Positions 44,279 through 54,291 of a stretch of 64,000 nucleotides of DNA are shown piece by piece (the first letter of the stretch is position 1; the number at the start of each line of letters is the position of its first letter). The stretch is from assembly GCA_963678855.1 (NCBI GenBank), contig OY787448.1:744001-808000 (forward strand). Direction: 5' to 3'. The stretch is from F22 sp963678855 (GTDB lineage Bacteria; Bacteroidota; Bacteroidia; Bacteroidales; Bacteroidaceae). Made by a program: the position numbers and the translations under genes. Under the pieces are notes generated by a model, which did no database searches, had not been told where the DNA came from, and saw nothing but the letters and a program-made list of their open reading frames with translations.

Positions 44279-44983
44279 CTAGTTTCTTACAGTAATATGG
44301 AAGCAAGCTTGGCGTACTTCGTACTTGGCATAACAACGCTTTTCGAGCTGTTTGTCACGAAGAACTTGAGCTAAGACTTGTTTCAAGATAGGCATACTAG
44401 CTGGCTTGCGTTTTTTTGACAACCAAGACGTCTCAACTTCTTCAAAGCGTTTCCAGCTAATATCGAAAGTGGTTCCAAAACGGTGACATGACTTTTCTGA
44501 GGCATTGACATTACGTCGGCGCAAGCGCTTCACATCATCTTCTGTACGAAGCACAGAAGTGACTTTAAGTTTGTGATCGGCATAGCCTTTTCGTTTTAAA
44601 GAATCGCGAAAACTTTGAGCAATATCTACTAATAGTTTTTTAGCTGGCTTGACAAGATACGGGATAGAATATGTCAGCTTCTCTACTACAAAATCGTCTT
44701 CATTCTCAATATTCTTGAGTTTACTATTAAGTTTTTCTGCCGCTTTTCTATCAGCAATAGGTGGGACACCTAGATGCTGAGCAGACTTTAAGTGAGTATC
44801 GTTGTTTGCACGGAATGTACGTTGAAATCTATTGACATTTCCTAAATGAGGAATGCTGCTAGGAGGGTTGTCTTCCTTTGTGCTTTCGTCGTTATTGCTA
44901 CAAGCAGTACAGGCTGTTGTTGAGGATAGCACTAGGGCTATAGTAAGAGTATATAGTGTAGTTGAAATCTTAGGTAGTCTCAT
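44279..44983 (-). CDS. DUF5715-type secreted protein, M15 peptidase-like
   Basis: From ATG 44983 the protein has 234 residues: a lipoprotein-like signal ending TTACTAC, a charged linker, and a domain with LKVTSVLRTEDDVKRLRRRN and SEKSCHRFGTTFDISWKRFE, resembling the SxxRT...HxxGxxxD metal and substrate pattern of M15/D-Ala-D-Ala carboxypeptidase-like proteins. I recognise it as DUF5715. An upstream in-frame ATG at 45055 is rejected because the promoter (45023-45030) lies after it. A cell-wall role is inferred only from the fold pattern. Confidence 0.78.
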   Translation of the reverse strand: MRLPKISTTLYTLTIALVLSSTTACTACSNNDESTKEDNPPSSIPHLGNVNRFQRTFRANNDTHLKSAQHLGVPPIADRKAAEKLNSKLKNIENEDDFVVEKLTYSIPYLVKPAKKLLVDIAQSFRDSLKRKGYADHKLKVTSVLRTEDDVKRLRRRNVNASEKSCHRFGTTFDISWKRFEEVETSWLSKKRKPASMPILKQVLAQVLRDKQLEKRCYAKYEVRQACFHITVRN

Positions 44984-45022
44984 GAAAATATAATTTTTCA
45001 GCGTTAAATTGAAATTCAAGGA

Positions 45023-45073
45023 CAAATATAGCACAAATATTGCGTAAACTTTCAAGGAGATTCCGTAAATTTG
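45023..45073. promoter_or_regulatory. Back-to-back promoters for the truA operon and phoH-like gene
   Basis: TATATTTG on the minus strand (45023-45030) and TAAATTTG on the plus strand (45066-45073) point away from each other with only 35 bases between. The -33 regions of the two promoters must overlap. Confidence 0.6.
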
Positions 45074-45130
45074 CAGTTTAAGATGCGCGAATCACGTGCA
45101 TCGCAATTCCTAAACGACTAAACGGACTCA

Positions 45131-46123
45131 ATGATAGAAAAAATTATCGTACTGGAAGATGTTGATCCAGTTATCTTTTATGGTGTCAATAACGCCAATA
45201 TGCAGACGATTAAATCGCTGTATCCAAAATTACGCATCGTCGCGCGTGACAATGTCATTAAAGTGATGGGAGATGCTGAAGAGATGGCGGCCTTTGAGGA
45301 GCATATCGGAAAACTGGAGGCACATTGTGCATCGACCAACCAACTTTCTGAGGAGGATATCGTACGTGTAGTACGAGGTGAAGGTCCTAAGAAACGTCAC
45401 CACAATGAGATTATTGTGTTTAGTGTAACAGGTAAGCCGATTACACCACGCAGTGAGAATCAGAAGCGTTTAGTCGATGCGTTTGAAAAAAATGACATGA
45501 TCTTTGCGGTGGGGCCTGCCGGATCTGGTAAGACCTATACGGCGATTGCTTTGGCGGTGAAGTACCTCAAAGAGAAGCGTATCAAACGTATTATTCTGAG
45601 TCGTCCTGCTGTAGAGGCTGGCGAAAAACTGGGTTTCTTGCCTGGGGATATGAAAGAGAAGATCGATCCGTATCTACAACCGCTATATGACGCCTTGCAA
45701 GATATGATTCCTGCGGCGAAACTAAAGGAATATATGGAGACTAATGTCATTCAGATTGCTCCTCTTGCATTTATGCGTGGTCGTACATTGAATGATGCAG
45801 TTGTGATTCTAGATGAAGCTCAGAATACGACAGCGCAGCAGATTAAGATGTTCTTGACGCGTATGGGTATCAACTCAAAGATGTTCGTTACTGGGGATAT
45901 GACACAAGTGGATTTGCCACCGTCTCAACGTTCGGGTCTTCGTGAAGCGATGCATATCTTACATGATGTACCTGGAATTGCATTTGTCAAACTAGATCGT
46001 GAAGATATCGTACGTCACCAATTGGTTACACGAGTGGTAGATGCATACGACCATCATGACAAGGTGGAAAAAAAGCGCCGTGAGGATAAACTCAAAGAGC
46101 CTTTAACGGGCAATGAGATTTAA
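45131..46123 (+). CDS. PhoH-like ATPase
   Basis: The 330-residue protein has an N-terminal KH-like part and a P-loop ATPase of the PhoH family: FAVGPAGSGKTYTAIALAV (Walker A, residues ~126-144), LSRPAVEAGEKLGFLPGD and VILDEAQNTTAQQIKMFLTR (Walker B). Related proteins act in RNA metabolism and stress; the exact role here is unknown. purC follows after 84 bases. Confidence 0.92.
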   Translation: MIEKIIVLEDVDPVIFYGVNNANMQTIKSLYPKLRIVARDNVIKVMGDAEEMAAFEEHIGKLEAHCASTNQLSEEDIVRVVRGEGPKKRHHNEIIVFSVTGKPITPRSENQKRLVDAFEKNDMIFAVGPAGSGKTYTAIALAVKYLKEKRIKRIILSRPAVEAGEKLGFLPGDMKEKIDPYLQPLYDALQDMIPAAKLKEYMETNVIQIAPLAFMRGRTLNDAVVILDEAQNTTAQQIKMFLTRMGINSKMFVTGDMTQVDLPPSQRSGLREAMHILHDVPGIAFVKLDREDIVRHQLVTRVVDAYDHHDKVEKKRREDKLKEPLTGNEI

Positions 46124-46207
46124 TCTCAACAAACCTAGATGTCTGAAAGGGCATCAACACAATAAAAACAAAAAGAACCATTATATTAATTCAACAAAAA
46201 CAAAACA

Positions 46208-47173
46208 ATGAGCAAAGCATTAGTACAAGCAGAATTTAAGTTTGAGGGCCAGCGCGATGTATATCACGGCAAGGTACGTGAAGTATACAGCGTGGGTAAA
46301 GACCGTCTTGTGATGGTGGCTACTGACCGCATCTCGGCATTCGATGTGATTCTTCCTGAGGGTATTCCTTACAAGGGTCAAATGTTGAACCAGATTGCAG
46401 CTAAATTCTTGGATGCTACTGAAGACATCTGTCCTAACTGGAAAGAAGCGACTCCAGACCCTATGGTCACTGTGGGTGTACGCTGTAAAGGTTATCCAGT
46501 AGAAATGATTGTACGCGGTTACCTATGTGGTAGTGCATGGCGTGCCTATAAGAAGGGTGTTCGTGAATTCTGTGGTGTGACTATCCCTGATGGCATGCGT
46601 GAGAACGAAAGATTTTCAGAACCAATCATCACGCCAACAACCAAAGCAGAGCAAGGTTTGCACGATGAAGACATCAGCAAAGAAGAAATTTTGGCGCAAG
46701 GTTTGGTCTCTCCAGAAGATTATGCTATATTGGAGCAATATACATTGGCGCTGTTTAAACGTGGAACGGAAATCGCAGCAGATCGTGGCCTGATTCTAGT
46801 GGACACTAAATATGAGTTTGGTCATACAGAAGATGGTACAATCTACTTGATGGATGAGATTCACACACCAGATTCTAGCCGTTACTTCTACACAGAAGGT
46901 TATCAAGAACGTTTCGAAGCTGGCGAAGCACAAAAGCAACTGTCTAAAGAGTTTGTGCGTGAGTGGTTGATGGAGAATGGCTTCCAAGGTCAAGAAGGAC
47001 AAGAGGTGCCTGAAATGACTCCTGAAGTAGTCAACAGCATCAGCGAACGTTATATCGAGCTTTTCGAACACATTACCGGTGAAAAGTTTGAGCCAGCAGA
47101 CAATTCGGATATCGCAACACGCATCCAAAAGAATGTAGACGCGTATTTGGCCAATGTAGCAGACAACGCTTAA
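46208..47173 (+). CDS. purC: Phosphoribosylaminoimidazole-succinocarboxamide synthase
   Basis: The 321-residue protein is SAICAR synthase: GKVREVYSVGKDRLVMVATDRISAFD is split here as GKVREVYSVG and ATDRISAFDVILPEGIPYKG, followed by PVEMIVRGYLCGSAW, TKAEQGLHDEDI and YLMDEIHTPDSSRYF. It ligates aspartate to CAIR in purine synthesis. The longer length, about 80 residues more than E. coli PurC, is normal for Bacteroidetes. Confidence 0.95.
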   Translation: MSKALVQAEFKFEGQRDVYHGKVREVYSVGKDRLVMVATDRISAFDVILPEGIPYKGQMLNQIAAKFLDATEDICPNWKEATPDPMVTVGVRCKGYPVEMIVRGYLCGSAWRAYKKGVREFCGVTIPDGMRENERFSEPIITPTTKAEQGLHDEDISKEEILAQGLVSPEDYAILEQYTLALFKRGTEIAADRGLILVDTKYEFGHTEDGTIYLMDEIHTPDSSRYFYTEGYQERFEAGEAQKQLSKEFVREWLMENGFQGQEGQEVPEMTPEVVNSISERYIELFEHITGEKFEPADNSDIATRIQKNVDAYLANVADNA

Positions 47174-47218
47174 CGAGCTGATGAACTAGGAATACTCCTA
47201 CAGTAATAGATATACAGC

Positions 47219-47247
47219 AAGGGCGTGTCTCACAAAGACACGCCCTT
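47219..47247 (+). terminator. Hairpin between purC and menG
   Basis: AAGGGCGTGTCT pairs perfectly with AGACACGCCCTT around a short loop. Only CTAC follows, without a T-tract, so it may be an incomplete terminator that lets part of the transcripts through to menG, whose ATG is 18 bases further. Confidence 0.6.
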
Positions 47248-47264
47248 CTACAATAAAACGAATA

Positions 47265-48002
47265 ATGGGATACGATCAGGAAAAGATAAAGCCATACGAT
47301 GGAAAAGAGAAAAAGCATGTATTGGTCACAAACATGTTTGATAATATTGCACAGAGTTATGATGTGCTGAATCATGCTATGTCTCTAGGTATCGATAAGT
47401 TATGGCGAAGCAGAGCTATCAAACGATTAGCCAAGGCAGAACCGCTGACGTTGTTGGATATCGCAACAGGGACAGGGGATTTGGCTATTCAGGCCTGCAG
47501 ACGTATGCCCCAAGTGCATGTCACCGCTACAGACATCTCTACAGGAATGATGCAGGTGGGTGAAAAGAAGGTGCAAGATATGGGATTAGCTGAACGCATC
47601 CAATTTGAAGTGGCAGATTGTACGGCACTTCAATATGAAGATAATGCTTTTCATGCAATTACAGCAGCTTTTGGCATACGCAACTTTGAGGATCTTGATG
47701 CAGGATTTAAAGAAATGCTACGTGTCCTAAAGCCTGGTGGATGTGCGGTGCTATTGGAATTATCAGCTCCGCAACGCTTTCCTATGAAACAAGGATTTTA
47801 CATCTACAGTAAGTGGTGGATGCCATTTATTGGTGGATTGATGAGTAAAGATAGAGAGGCTTATAGTTATCTAACGCAGTCTATCAACGCTTTCCCACAG
47901 GGGGAAGTATTGAAGGAACGCTTACTAGATCTGGGCTTCTCGGATGTATGGTTTGAACGACTGTCGGGTGGATTGTGCACCCATGTTGTCGCCATTAAAT
48001 AA
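47265..48002 (+). CDS. menG: Demethylmenaquinone methyltransferase
   Basis: The 245-residue class I methyltransferase of the UbiE/MenG family: MFDNIAQSYDVLNHAMSLGI, LLDIATGTGDLAIQA (S-adenosylmethionine site), AAFGIRNFEDLDAGFKEM and LSGGLCTHVVAIK. It makes the last methylation in menaquinone synthesis and complements the men operon at 3.7-9.5 kb. It starts a short operon with aroE and possibly the hydrolase gene. Confidence 0.94.
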   Translation: MGYDQEKIKPYDGKEKKHVLVTNMFDNIAQSYDVLNHAMSLGIDKLWRSRAIKRLAKAEPLTLLDIATGTGDLAIQACRRMPQVHVTATDISTGMMQVGEKKVQDMGLAERIQFEVADCTALQYEDNAFHAITAAFGIRNFEDLDAGFKEMLRVLKPGGCAVLLELSAPQRFPMKQGFYIYSKWWMPFIGGLMSKDREAYSYLTQSINAFPQGEVLKERLLDLGFSDVWFERLSGGLCTHVVAIK

Positions 48003-48026
48003 AGTGTAACCTTAAAACGCGAAGCA

Positions 48027-48788
48027 ATGAAAAAGTATGGACTAATTGGTTACCCGTTGAAGCATTCATTCTCAATCGGGTATTTTAATGAGAGATTTCA
48101 AAACGAAGGGATCGATGCACAGTATGTAAATTACGAAATCGCATCTATTGACTGGTTTGAAAGTGTGGTCTTGAACAACCCAGACATTTGTGGGTTGAAT
48201 GTGACTATTCCATATAAAGAACAAGTGATTCCTTTCTTGGATAGCTTGGACCCTAAAACAGCAGGGGCTGTGGGGGCTGTCAATGTGATTCGCGTCATCA
48301 GAGATGGTGAAAAGGTGAAACTCATCGGATTCAACTCAGACATCGTGGGCTTTACAAAGTCTATAGAGCCTATGATTGATGCGGATAAACATACGCATGC
48401 ACTGATTCTTGGAACGGGTGGGGCTTCAAAAGCGGTATACCATGGCTTGAAAAGTTTGGGTATTTCATCAATGTTTGTGTCGAGAAACCAACGAAATGAT
48501 TCAACGTATACTTATGAGGAATTGACTCCTGAAGTTATGGCGCAGTACAAGGTAATTGTAAACTGCACACCATTGGGAATGTTCCCTAATACTAGAGACT
48601 GTCCAAATATCCCATACGAGACGTTGACAGAAGACCATATCTTGTATGACCTAATCTACAACCCTAGCGATACGACATTTATGCAAAAAGGACGCGAGCA
48701 TGGGGCAAAAGTCAAGAATGGATTAGAGATGCTTATCTTACAAGCAGAAGTGAGCTGGGAAATCTGGAATGGTTTTCACGACGAATAG
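48027..48788 (+). CDS. aroE: Shikimate dehydrogenase
   Basis: The 253-residue protein has GLIGYPLKHSFSIGYFNERF, NVTIPYKEQVIPFLD with the catalytic Lys, GAVNVI, and LILGTGGASKAVYHGLKSL for NADP binding. It reduces 3-dehydroshikimate on the way to chorismate, the precursor used by MenF. It follows menG by 24 bases. The length is slightly short for AroE but all motifs are present. Confidence 0.95.
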   Translation: MKKYGLIGYPLKHSFSIGYFNERFQNEGIDAQYVNYEIASIDWFESVVLNNPDICGLNVTIPYKEQVIPFLDSLDPKTAGAVGAVNVIRVIRDGEKVKLIGFNSDIVGFTKSIEPMIDADKHTHALILGTGGASKAVYHGLKSLGISSMFVSRNQRNDSTYTYEELTPEVMAQYKVIVNCTPLGMFPNTRDCPNIPYETLTEDHILYDLIYNPSDTTFMQKGREHGAKVKNGLEMLILQAEVSWEIWNGFHDE

Positions 48789-48835
48789 TTAAACATACTA
48801 TTAGAATATAATCGCTTATACTTACATATACTAAA

Positions 48836-49789
48836 ATGAAAAAGAAAAATCGCTTCGGCAGAGGATTATTGGTTTTTGCTATTACGCTAGTACTTTCTGT
48901 AGTAGCAACATCTTGGTTTTTAGTAGACACAGCACTTACCCCTAGTGGTCCAATGCGCAACATGCTATGGACTGATAGTGTAATGGCCCATCGTTATCCT
49001 ACGGAACACGACTGGCAAAAGGAGCTATACAGACAGCATAAACTTCAAGATACGCTAATTACAGACGAGGAAGGAAATCGCCTTCATGCATTCTATATTT
49101 CAGCAGATAGCATGACCAATAAAACAGCAGTTGTGGTGCATGGCTATACAGCCAATGCAATGCGCATGATACATATTGCATATCTATATAGTCACAAGTT
49201 GGGGTATAATGTGTTGCTACCAGAACTAGAGTATCACGGTGCAAGTGAAGGCCAATCGGTACAGATGGGTTGGGATGACCGCATTGACGTTCTGCAATGG
49301 ATGGAAGTAGCCAACAACATGTGGGGGGGAAATACCAACATGGTGGTACATGGAATTTCCATGGGGGCTGCTACAACGATGATGGTATCGGGAGAAAACG
49401 CCCCTGATTATGTCAAGTGTTTTGTAGCAGACTGTGGATATACATCTGTTTGGGATGAATTTGCTACAGAATTAAAAACAAAATATTATCTGCCTACTTT
49501 CCCTGTATTGGACGTGGCAAGTTGCATCGCCAAAATCCGTTATGGCTGGTCGTTTAAGCAAGCATCTTCACTCAAACAAGTGGCTAAGTGCAATAAACCT
49601 ATGTTATTTATCCACGGAGACCAAGACACTTACGTACCAACTTGGATGGTGTATAAACTGCACGAGGCAAAACAGGGGGTAAAAGATTTATGGGTAGTCG
49701 AAGGAGCAAAACATGCTTTTGCCTACAAGACAGCGCCAGAGGAGTATACTAAACGCATCCAAAATTTTGTAGATACGTACAATAAATAA
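48836..49789 (+). CDS. Membrane-anchored alpha/beta hydrolase
   Basis: The 317-residue protein has one N-terminal transmembrane helix (LLVFAITLVLSVVATSWFLV) and an alpha/beta-hydrolase fold: VVVHGYTANAMR (oxyanion), VHGISMGAATTMM with the nucleophilic Ser in GxSxG, MLFIHGDQDTYVP with the acid and EGAKHAFAY with the catalytic His. The complete triad suggests an active esterase or peptidase-like enzyme facing the periplasm. The substrate is unknown. It follows aroE by 47 bases. Confidence 0.88.
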   Translation: MKKKNRFGRGLLVFAITLVLSVVATSWFLVDTALTPSGPMRNMLWTDSVMAHRYPTEHDWQKELYRQHKLQDTLITDEEGNRLHAFYISADSMTNKTAVVVHGYTANAMRMIHIAYLYSHKLGYNVLLPELEYHGASEGQSVQMGWDDRIDVLQWMEVANNMWGGNTNMVVHGISMGAATTMMVSGENAPDYVKCFVADCGYTSVWDEFATELKTKYYLPTFPVLDVASCIAKIRYGWSFKQASSLKQVAKCNKPMLFIHGDQDTYVPTWMVYKLHEAKQGVKDLWVVEGAKHAFAYKTAPEEYTKRIQNFVDTYNK

Positions 49790-50269
49790 AGATATTGTTC
49801 AGTTAATTTATTCAGATACAATTATATATAGGTATTGAACAAAGAAAAGGCCGCAAAGTTGGTTAAGACATTCGGCAAAATTAGGTAATTTTGGAAGGCT
49901 AGTCAGAATAATCTGGGTAGCCTTTATTTGTATCTGCCATTAAAAAAAACTGGTTCGAGATTAAACCTTTTCTCGACATCTCTATCAAAGGAAAGTAGAA
50001 TTAGTATTAGATTTCGAGAATAGTACGAGAAAAACGTGGTATTAGTGCTTCCCATTAGGGACGCTTAAGGAAAAAACGGTTTACAAAAGTCGTACTCAAC
50101 AATCTTGTTGCGTACGACTTTTAGGTTATGCCTCAGATGTGCTTAAGGATAAAAAAGAACCTTTTGGTCAGTCTATATATTTACTTTATCTTCGTGCAAT
50201 AAACATAAACATGTTCTTCTACTCTTCATTTTGGAAGGGTAGGCATCAAATATAAATCATTCAGATACA
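49790..50269. other. 480-bp gene-free stretch with two hairpins
   Basis: AAGGCTA/TAGCCTT (49895-49924, followed by TATTTG) may end the aroE-hydrolase transcripts. AAAAGTCGTAC..CAACA pairs with TGTTG..GTACGACTTTT at 50085-50122, a strong hairpin flanked by AAAA/TTTT that could terminate in both directions. No coding sequence recognised. Confidence 0.5.
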
Positions 50270-51380
50270 ACCGTTATGAAACAGACATAACATTTGTCTA
50301 TGCCTTTGGGTGCGAGATTGACATTGTTTATGCCAGCTGCAATGCATACAGCGGAAGGTCAAAAGGCAAAACAGCCTAACATCATTTTTTATCTTACTGA
50401 AGATACAAGTACAGAATATCTAAGCATGTATAGTGCCAATGACAAAGGGGACTGAGATACCAGAACTAAAAGCTTTGGCAAAATAAAACTTTGTTTATGA
50501 CAATCTTTATTGTGCTGCCCCTGTAAGTTCTGCAGCACCTACCACACTGATTACAGTATTTACTTTCTATAACAGATTACAAGATTAATATAACGACTTG
50601 GCTCAAATAATCAATATGCTAAAAGAAGATGATGTACTAGACAATACCTTTATCTTCTTTATGGGCGATAACGAGGGATGTCTGCCTAGTACCAAAGGAT
50701 ATACAAATGACTTGGGCTTCCACGACTCAAATTTTGGCGCGATGATGTCGATAAAAATGGGGTACTAGTGTGAAAGATATTGTGTCATTTATAGACCCTG
50801 GGTACAAGCAATCAACATGGTAGGCGTCAAAGTCCCTAAATAAATGGGTGGTAAACCATTCTTGGGTAAAGACTTAAAGAGTGACTTTAAAGCCTTCACA
50901 TAATGCCAATTATGGTTTCGGTGATCGCTTTGATGACATGTATGCATTCAACCGTACTGTAAGAACTGGCAAATTCCGCTACGCACTTAATTTCCAACCA
51001 TATCACACACAGTCTTTATATGCGCTATATCGCTATAAGTAATTGGTATTTACATAATGAAAAAAAATTCATCTGGATGGTAAGTTGAACGATCGCCAAA
51101 GCTGCTTTTACGAGCCATTTGGTACGGAAGAGTTGTACGATATGGAGAATGCCCCATATGAAAACCATAACTTAGCACAAGCCTCTAAGTGCAAGAAGCA
51201 GCTAATCAAAATGCGTCGTATGCTAGGTAAGTATATGATTCAAAAGAACGACCTAGGTTTCTATCCTGAAACTATCATCTACGAGGAAGCTTGGAAAAAT
51301 CCTGATTTATGGTAATTCTCATATGAAACTTTTATGACCGAGTGGCGTATGAAGCATATGAGTATGCTTTAGCAAGTAAA
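50270..51380 (+). pseudogene. Degraded sulfatase gene
   Basis: Pieces in several frames match a type I sulfatase: QPNIIFYLTEDTSTEYLSMY at the N-terminus (normally PNIIFIxxDD), then stops; LDNTFIFFMGDNEGCLPSTK with GYTND (the SDNG region) near 50640-50720; and EELYDMENAPYENHNLAQ with KNDLGFYPETII at 51130-51280, the usual C-terminal blocks. The active-site C/S-x-P-x-R segment is not seen. Many stops and frame changes show it is not functional. Confidence 0.8.
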
Positions 51381-51541
51381 ACTAAATCATTTATATACAG
51401 AACAAGAAAAAGAGCTAAATCATAAAGATTTGCCTCTTCTTGATTTATATGACTACTTAATGACCAAAGAGGTTACTATTTTGTTTCAGAATTTGTAGAA
51501 AATCTGAATTATTACTAGTAAAGTAGTATTTTCATGATGAT

Positions 51542-51576
51542 TTTTGCACAAATATTCTTCTGATTTTGTACCTTTG
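51542..51576 (+). promoter_or_regulatory. Promoter of the epimerase-glycosyltransferase operon
   Basis: TTTTG at 51542-51546, a 22-base spacer and TACCTTTG at 51569-51576, about 50 bases before the first gene. Confidence 0.6.
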
Positions 51577-51624
51577 TTTGGATTGCTTAGACGGTTTGAG
51601 TAATTTAAGACTAAATCAAGAACA

Positions 51625-52638
51625 ATGAAAATACTTGTCACAGGTACCGCTGGATTTATTGGTAGCTATTTAGCACATAGATTGGCCGATAGAGGAGATA
51701 GCGTAGTAGGTATTGATTGCATAAACGACTATTATGATGTCAACCTAAAATATGCACGTTTGGAATGGGGCGGCATAGCCAAAGACCAAATAGAATATGG
51801 AAAAGAGATACGAAGCTCTGTATTCCCTACTTACACGTTCATACAACTCAGGCTGGAAGATGAAGAGGGCATGAAAGCACTTTTCGACACACATGCATTT
51901 GATGTCGTAGTCAATCTTGCAGCTCAGGCTGGAGTAAGATACTCGATTAAGAATCCTCAGGCCTATATCACAAGTAATATGCGTGGATTTACAAATATCT
52001 TGGAGTGTTGTCGTTTCAGTGATTCTGTAAAACACCTAGTGTATGCATCATCTAGCTCGGTATATGGGGGCAATAAGAAGGTACCATTTTCTGAGGAAGA
52101 TTCAGTGAACGATCCTAAATCAGTTTATGCAGCTACGAAACGTAGCAATGAACTACTAGCTCATGTATATGCGAGTTTGTATGGATTGAATTCTACTGCG
52201 CTACGATTTTTTACAGTATATGGCCCATGGGGACGACCTGATATGGCACCTTGGCTCTTTGCTGATGCTATTTTACATGACAAGCCGATTAAGGTCTTTA
52301 ACAACGGGAATCTATCTCGTGACTTTACGTACATCGATGATATCATAGAGGGCGTGGTGAGAACTGTAGATACAGAAGTTACAGAAACCCACTCGGAAAT
52401 ATACAACATCGGTTGTGGACAACCAGTACAATTGATGGATTTTATCCGCACCATCGAAGAGAAAATAGGCAAAGAAGCCATTAAAGAGTATCTGCCTATG
52501 CAAAAGGGAGATGTTTATCAGACTTATGCGGATACGACAAAGTTGGAACGCGACTTTGGGTACACAGCGAAGACATCTCTAAAAGAGGGAATCGCACAAC
52601 AGATGGACTGGTTTATTGACTACCAGAAAAATAAATAG
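51625..52638 (+). CDS. UDP-glucuronate 4-epimerase-like NAD-dependent epimerase
   Basis: The 337-residue short-chain dehydrogenase-type protein has GTAGFIGSYLAHRL (NAD site), AAQAGVRYSIKNPQAYITSN, SSSSVYGG, SVYAATKRSNE with the YxxxK catalytic pair, and RFFTVYGPWGRPDMA. These blocks, particularly VYGPWGRPDM and INDYYDVNLK, are characteristic of UDP-glucuronate 4-epimerases that make UDP-galacturonate. It is followed after 8 bases by an ArnT-like gene, which suggests the uronic acid is destined for a lipid-linked donor. Confidence 0.88.
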   Translation: MKILVTGTAGFIGSYLAHRLADRGDSVVGIDCINDYYDVNLKYARLEWGGIAKDQIEYGKEIRSSVFPTYTFIQLRLEDEEGMKALFDTHAFDVVVNLAAQAGVRYSIKNPQAYITSNMRGFTNILECCRFSDSVKHLVYASSSSVYGGNKKVPFSEEDSVNDPKSVYAATKRSNELLAHVYASLYGLNSTALRFFTVYGPWGRPDMAPWLFADAILHDKPIKVFNNGNLSRDFTYIDDIIEGVVRTVDTEVTETHSEIYNIGCGQPVQLMDFIRTIEEKIGKEAIKEYLPMQKGDVYQTYADTTKLERDFGYTAKTSLKEGIAQQMDWFIDYQKNK

Positions 52639-52646
52639 AGAGTTGT

Positions 52647-54284
52647 ATGACACAAAAAACGAAGCATTTAATTATCCTATTCTTGTTGGGAATAGCAGCG
52701 TTCTTTGTCCACAACAAAGTGATATTTGCGGACATTATGGAGTCGAGAAATATCATTACGGCAAGGGAGATGGTCTATGACGGGCACTGGATTGTGCCGA
52801 CGATGAACGGAGAACTAAGACTGGAAAAGCCACCGTTACCAACATGGATTGCGGCTTGTGCCGAAATGATTTCTCCTGACAACATCGGGATGCAACGTGC
52901 GATGGCTGGACTGGCAGCATTGTTATTGGTTTATTTCTTCTACTGCTTAGGAGAAGAGTTGACCAAAAGGAAAGACTATGCCTTTATCTCTTCATTGATG
53001 TTGATGACATCCTATAATATGGTCTTGATGGGTCGGACAGCTTCATGGGATATCTATTGCCATGCATTTATGATGGGTGGTATCTATTTTATGATTCGAT
53101 CGCTACGACGGGAAGGCCCCCAATGGGGCAGTTCTCTAGCTGCTGGACTCTTTATGGGACTCTCATTTATGAGTAAAGGGCCAGTATCTTTCTATGCCTT
53201 ACTCTTACCTGCACTATTGACTTTACCCATTCTAGGTGATATACGCAGACACCGCAAACTAGGGTCTATCTTCACAATGATTCTTATTACTTTGGTGGTT
53301 GGTGGTTGGTGGTATGTGCTACTAACAACTTTCCATACAGAGGATTGGAACTATGTAATGAATAAAGAAACAGGTGCTTGGGTGAATCGCAATGTGCGTC
53401 CTTGGCATTATTATAGTACTTTTTTCTTGGAAACAGGAGTATGGTCTTTGATGTTGATTACAGCTATTATCACACCTGTGGTAATTAGTAAGGCGAAGCG
53501 TGTGCCACGCGCCACTTGGTACGTGATTGCATGGCTTTTAGGACAAATTGTTTTGTTATCTTTTCTACCAGAGAAGAAAAAGCGCTATTTACTTCCAATC
53601 TTGATGCCTGCTGCATATGCTATGGGTGCCTTGGTAACCTTCTGGATGGAGAAATTTAAGCTAAGTCGACTAGGTAAAGGACATAGATTGCTTTACAAGA
53701 TAAATGCTTATTTGATAGCTTTAGTGGTTGCTGCATTGCCTATATTAGGTTATGTATTCTTGGTACGCCCTGGGCTTGTACCTTTATGGCAGGTAGCTGT
53801 TCTCGGGATCCTGATATGGGTCGTAGCTGTATACCTTTTCAAATCAGCCAAGCAAGAACAACCTGAAAGATTAATTTATGGAGTAGCTGGACTATTTCTT
53901 ATTGTGGAGTGCTTTATGATGCCTTATGTAGGTAAACTGGTGAACAACCCTGAGTTTAGATCTATTGGTGAGACTCGCCATATTGAGGCACTAAAACCAC
54001 TACCATATCTAGCAATGCCAAATAAACCTGTGCGCATTGAATTTGTGTATGAGATGCATAAGGAGATTCACAACCTACCAGATGCCACTGTTGAGACATT
54101 AAAAGCAAGGGCACCTTTTGTACTCATGACGCATAACCCTTTAGCGGATGAACTACCCGATTCAGTAATCAATCAATTCAACTGTGAATATATAGGCTTC
54201 TATGACAATAACCGACGCCCCCGCTCAGATAAACATCATAGCAAGGCTTTTGAATATCATATCACAGTTATCAGAAACAAATAA
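52647..54284 (+). CDS. ArnT-like GT39 glycosyltransferase
   Basis: The 545-residue integral membrane protein starts with a transmembrane helix, then FADIMESRNIITAREMVYDG and RLEKPPLPTWIAACAEM, the acidic first periplasmic loop and KPPL motif of GT39/ArnT enzymes, followed by many helices (roughly ten to twelve) and a periplasmic C-terminal domain. Such enzymes transfer a sugar from a polyprenyl-phosphate donor to lipid A, core or protein. The downstream GT2 and LAB_N proteins would supply that donor. The acceptor is not predictable. Confidence 0.85.
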   Translation: MTQKTKHLIILFLLGIAAFFVHNKVIFADIMESRNIITAREMVYDGHWIVPTMNGELRLEKPPLPTWIAACAEMISPDNIGMQRAMAGLAALLLVYFFYCLGEELTKRKDYAFISSLMLMTSYNMVLMGRTASWDIYCHAFMMGGIYFMIRSLRREGPQWGSSLAAGLFMGLSFMSKGPVSFYALLLPALLTLPILGDIRRHRKLGSIFTMILITLVVGGWWYVLLTTFHTEDWNYVMNKETGAWVNRNVRPWHYYSTFFLETGVWSLMLITAIITPVVISKAKRVPRATWYVIAWLLGQIVLLSFLPEKKKRYLLPILMPAAYAMGALVTFWMEKFKLSRLGKGHRLLYKINAYLIALVVAALPILGYVFLVRPGLVPLWQVAVLGILIWVVAVYLFKSAKQEQPERLIYGVAGLFLIVECFMMPYVGKLVNNPEFRSIGETRHIEALKPLPYLAMPNKPVRIEFVYEMHKEIHNLPDATVETLKARAPFVLMTHNPLADELPDSVINQFNCEYIGFYDNNRRPRSDKHHSKAFEYHITVIRNK

Positions 54285-54291
54285 AAGAACA

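Noticed and set aside
49790..51540. tRNA or other stable RNA in the gene-poor stretch
   Set aside because: No cloverleaf, TPsiC-arm or anticodon-arm pattern was found by eye; the hairpins look like terminators.
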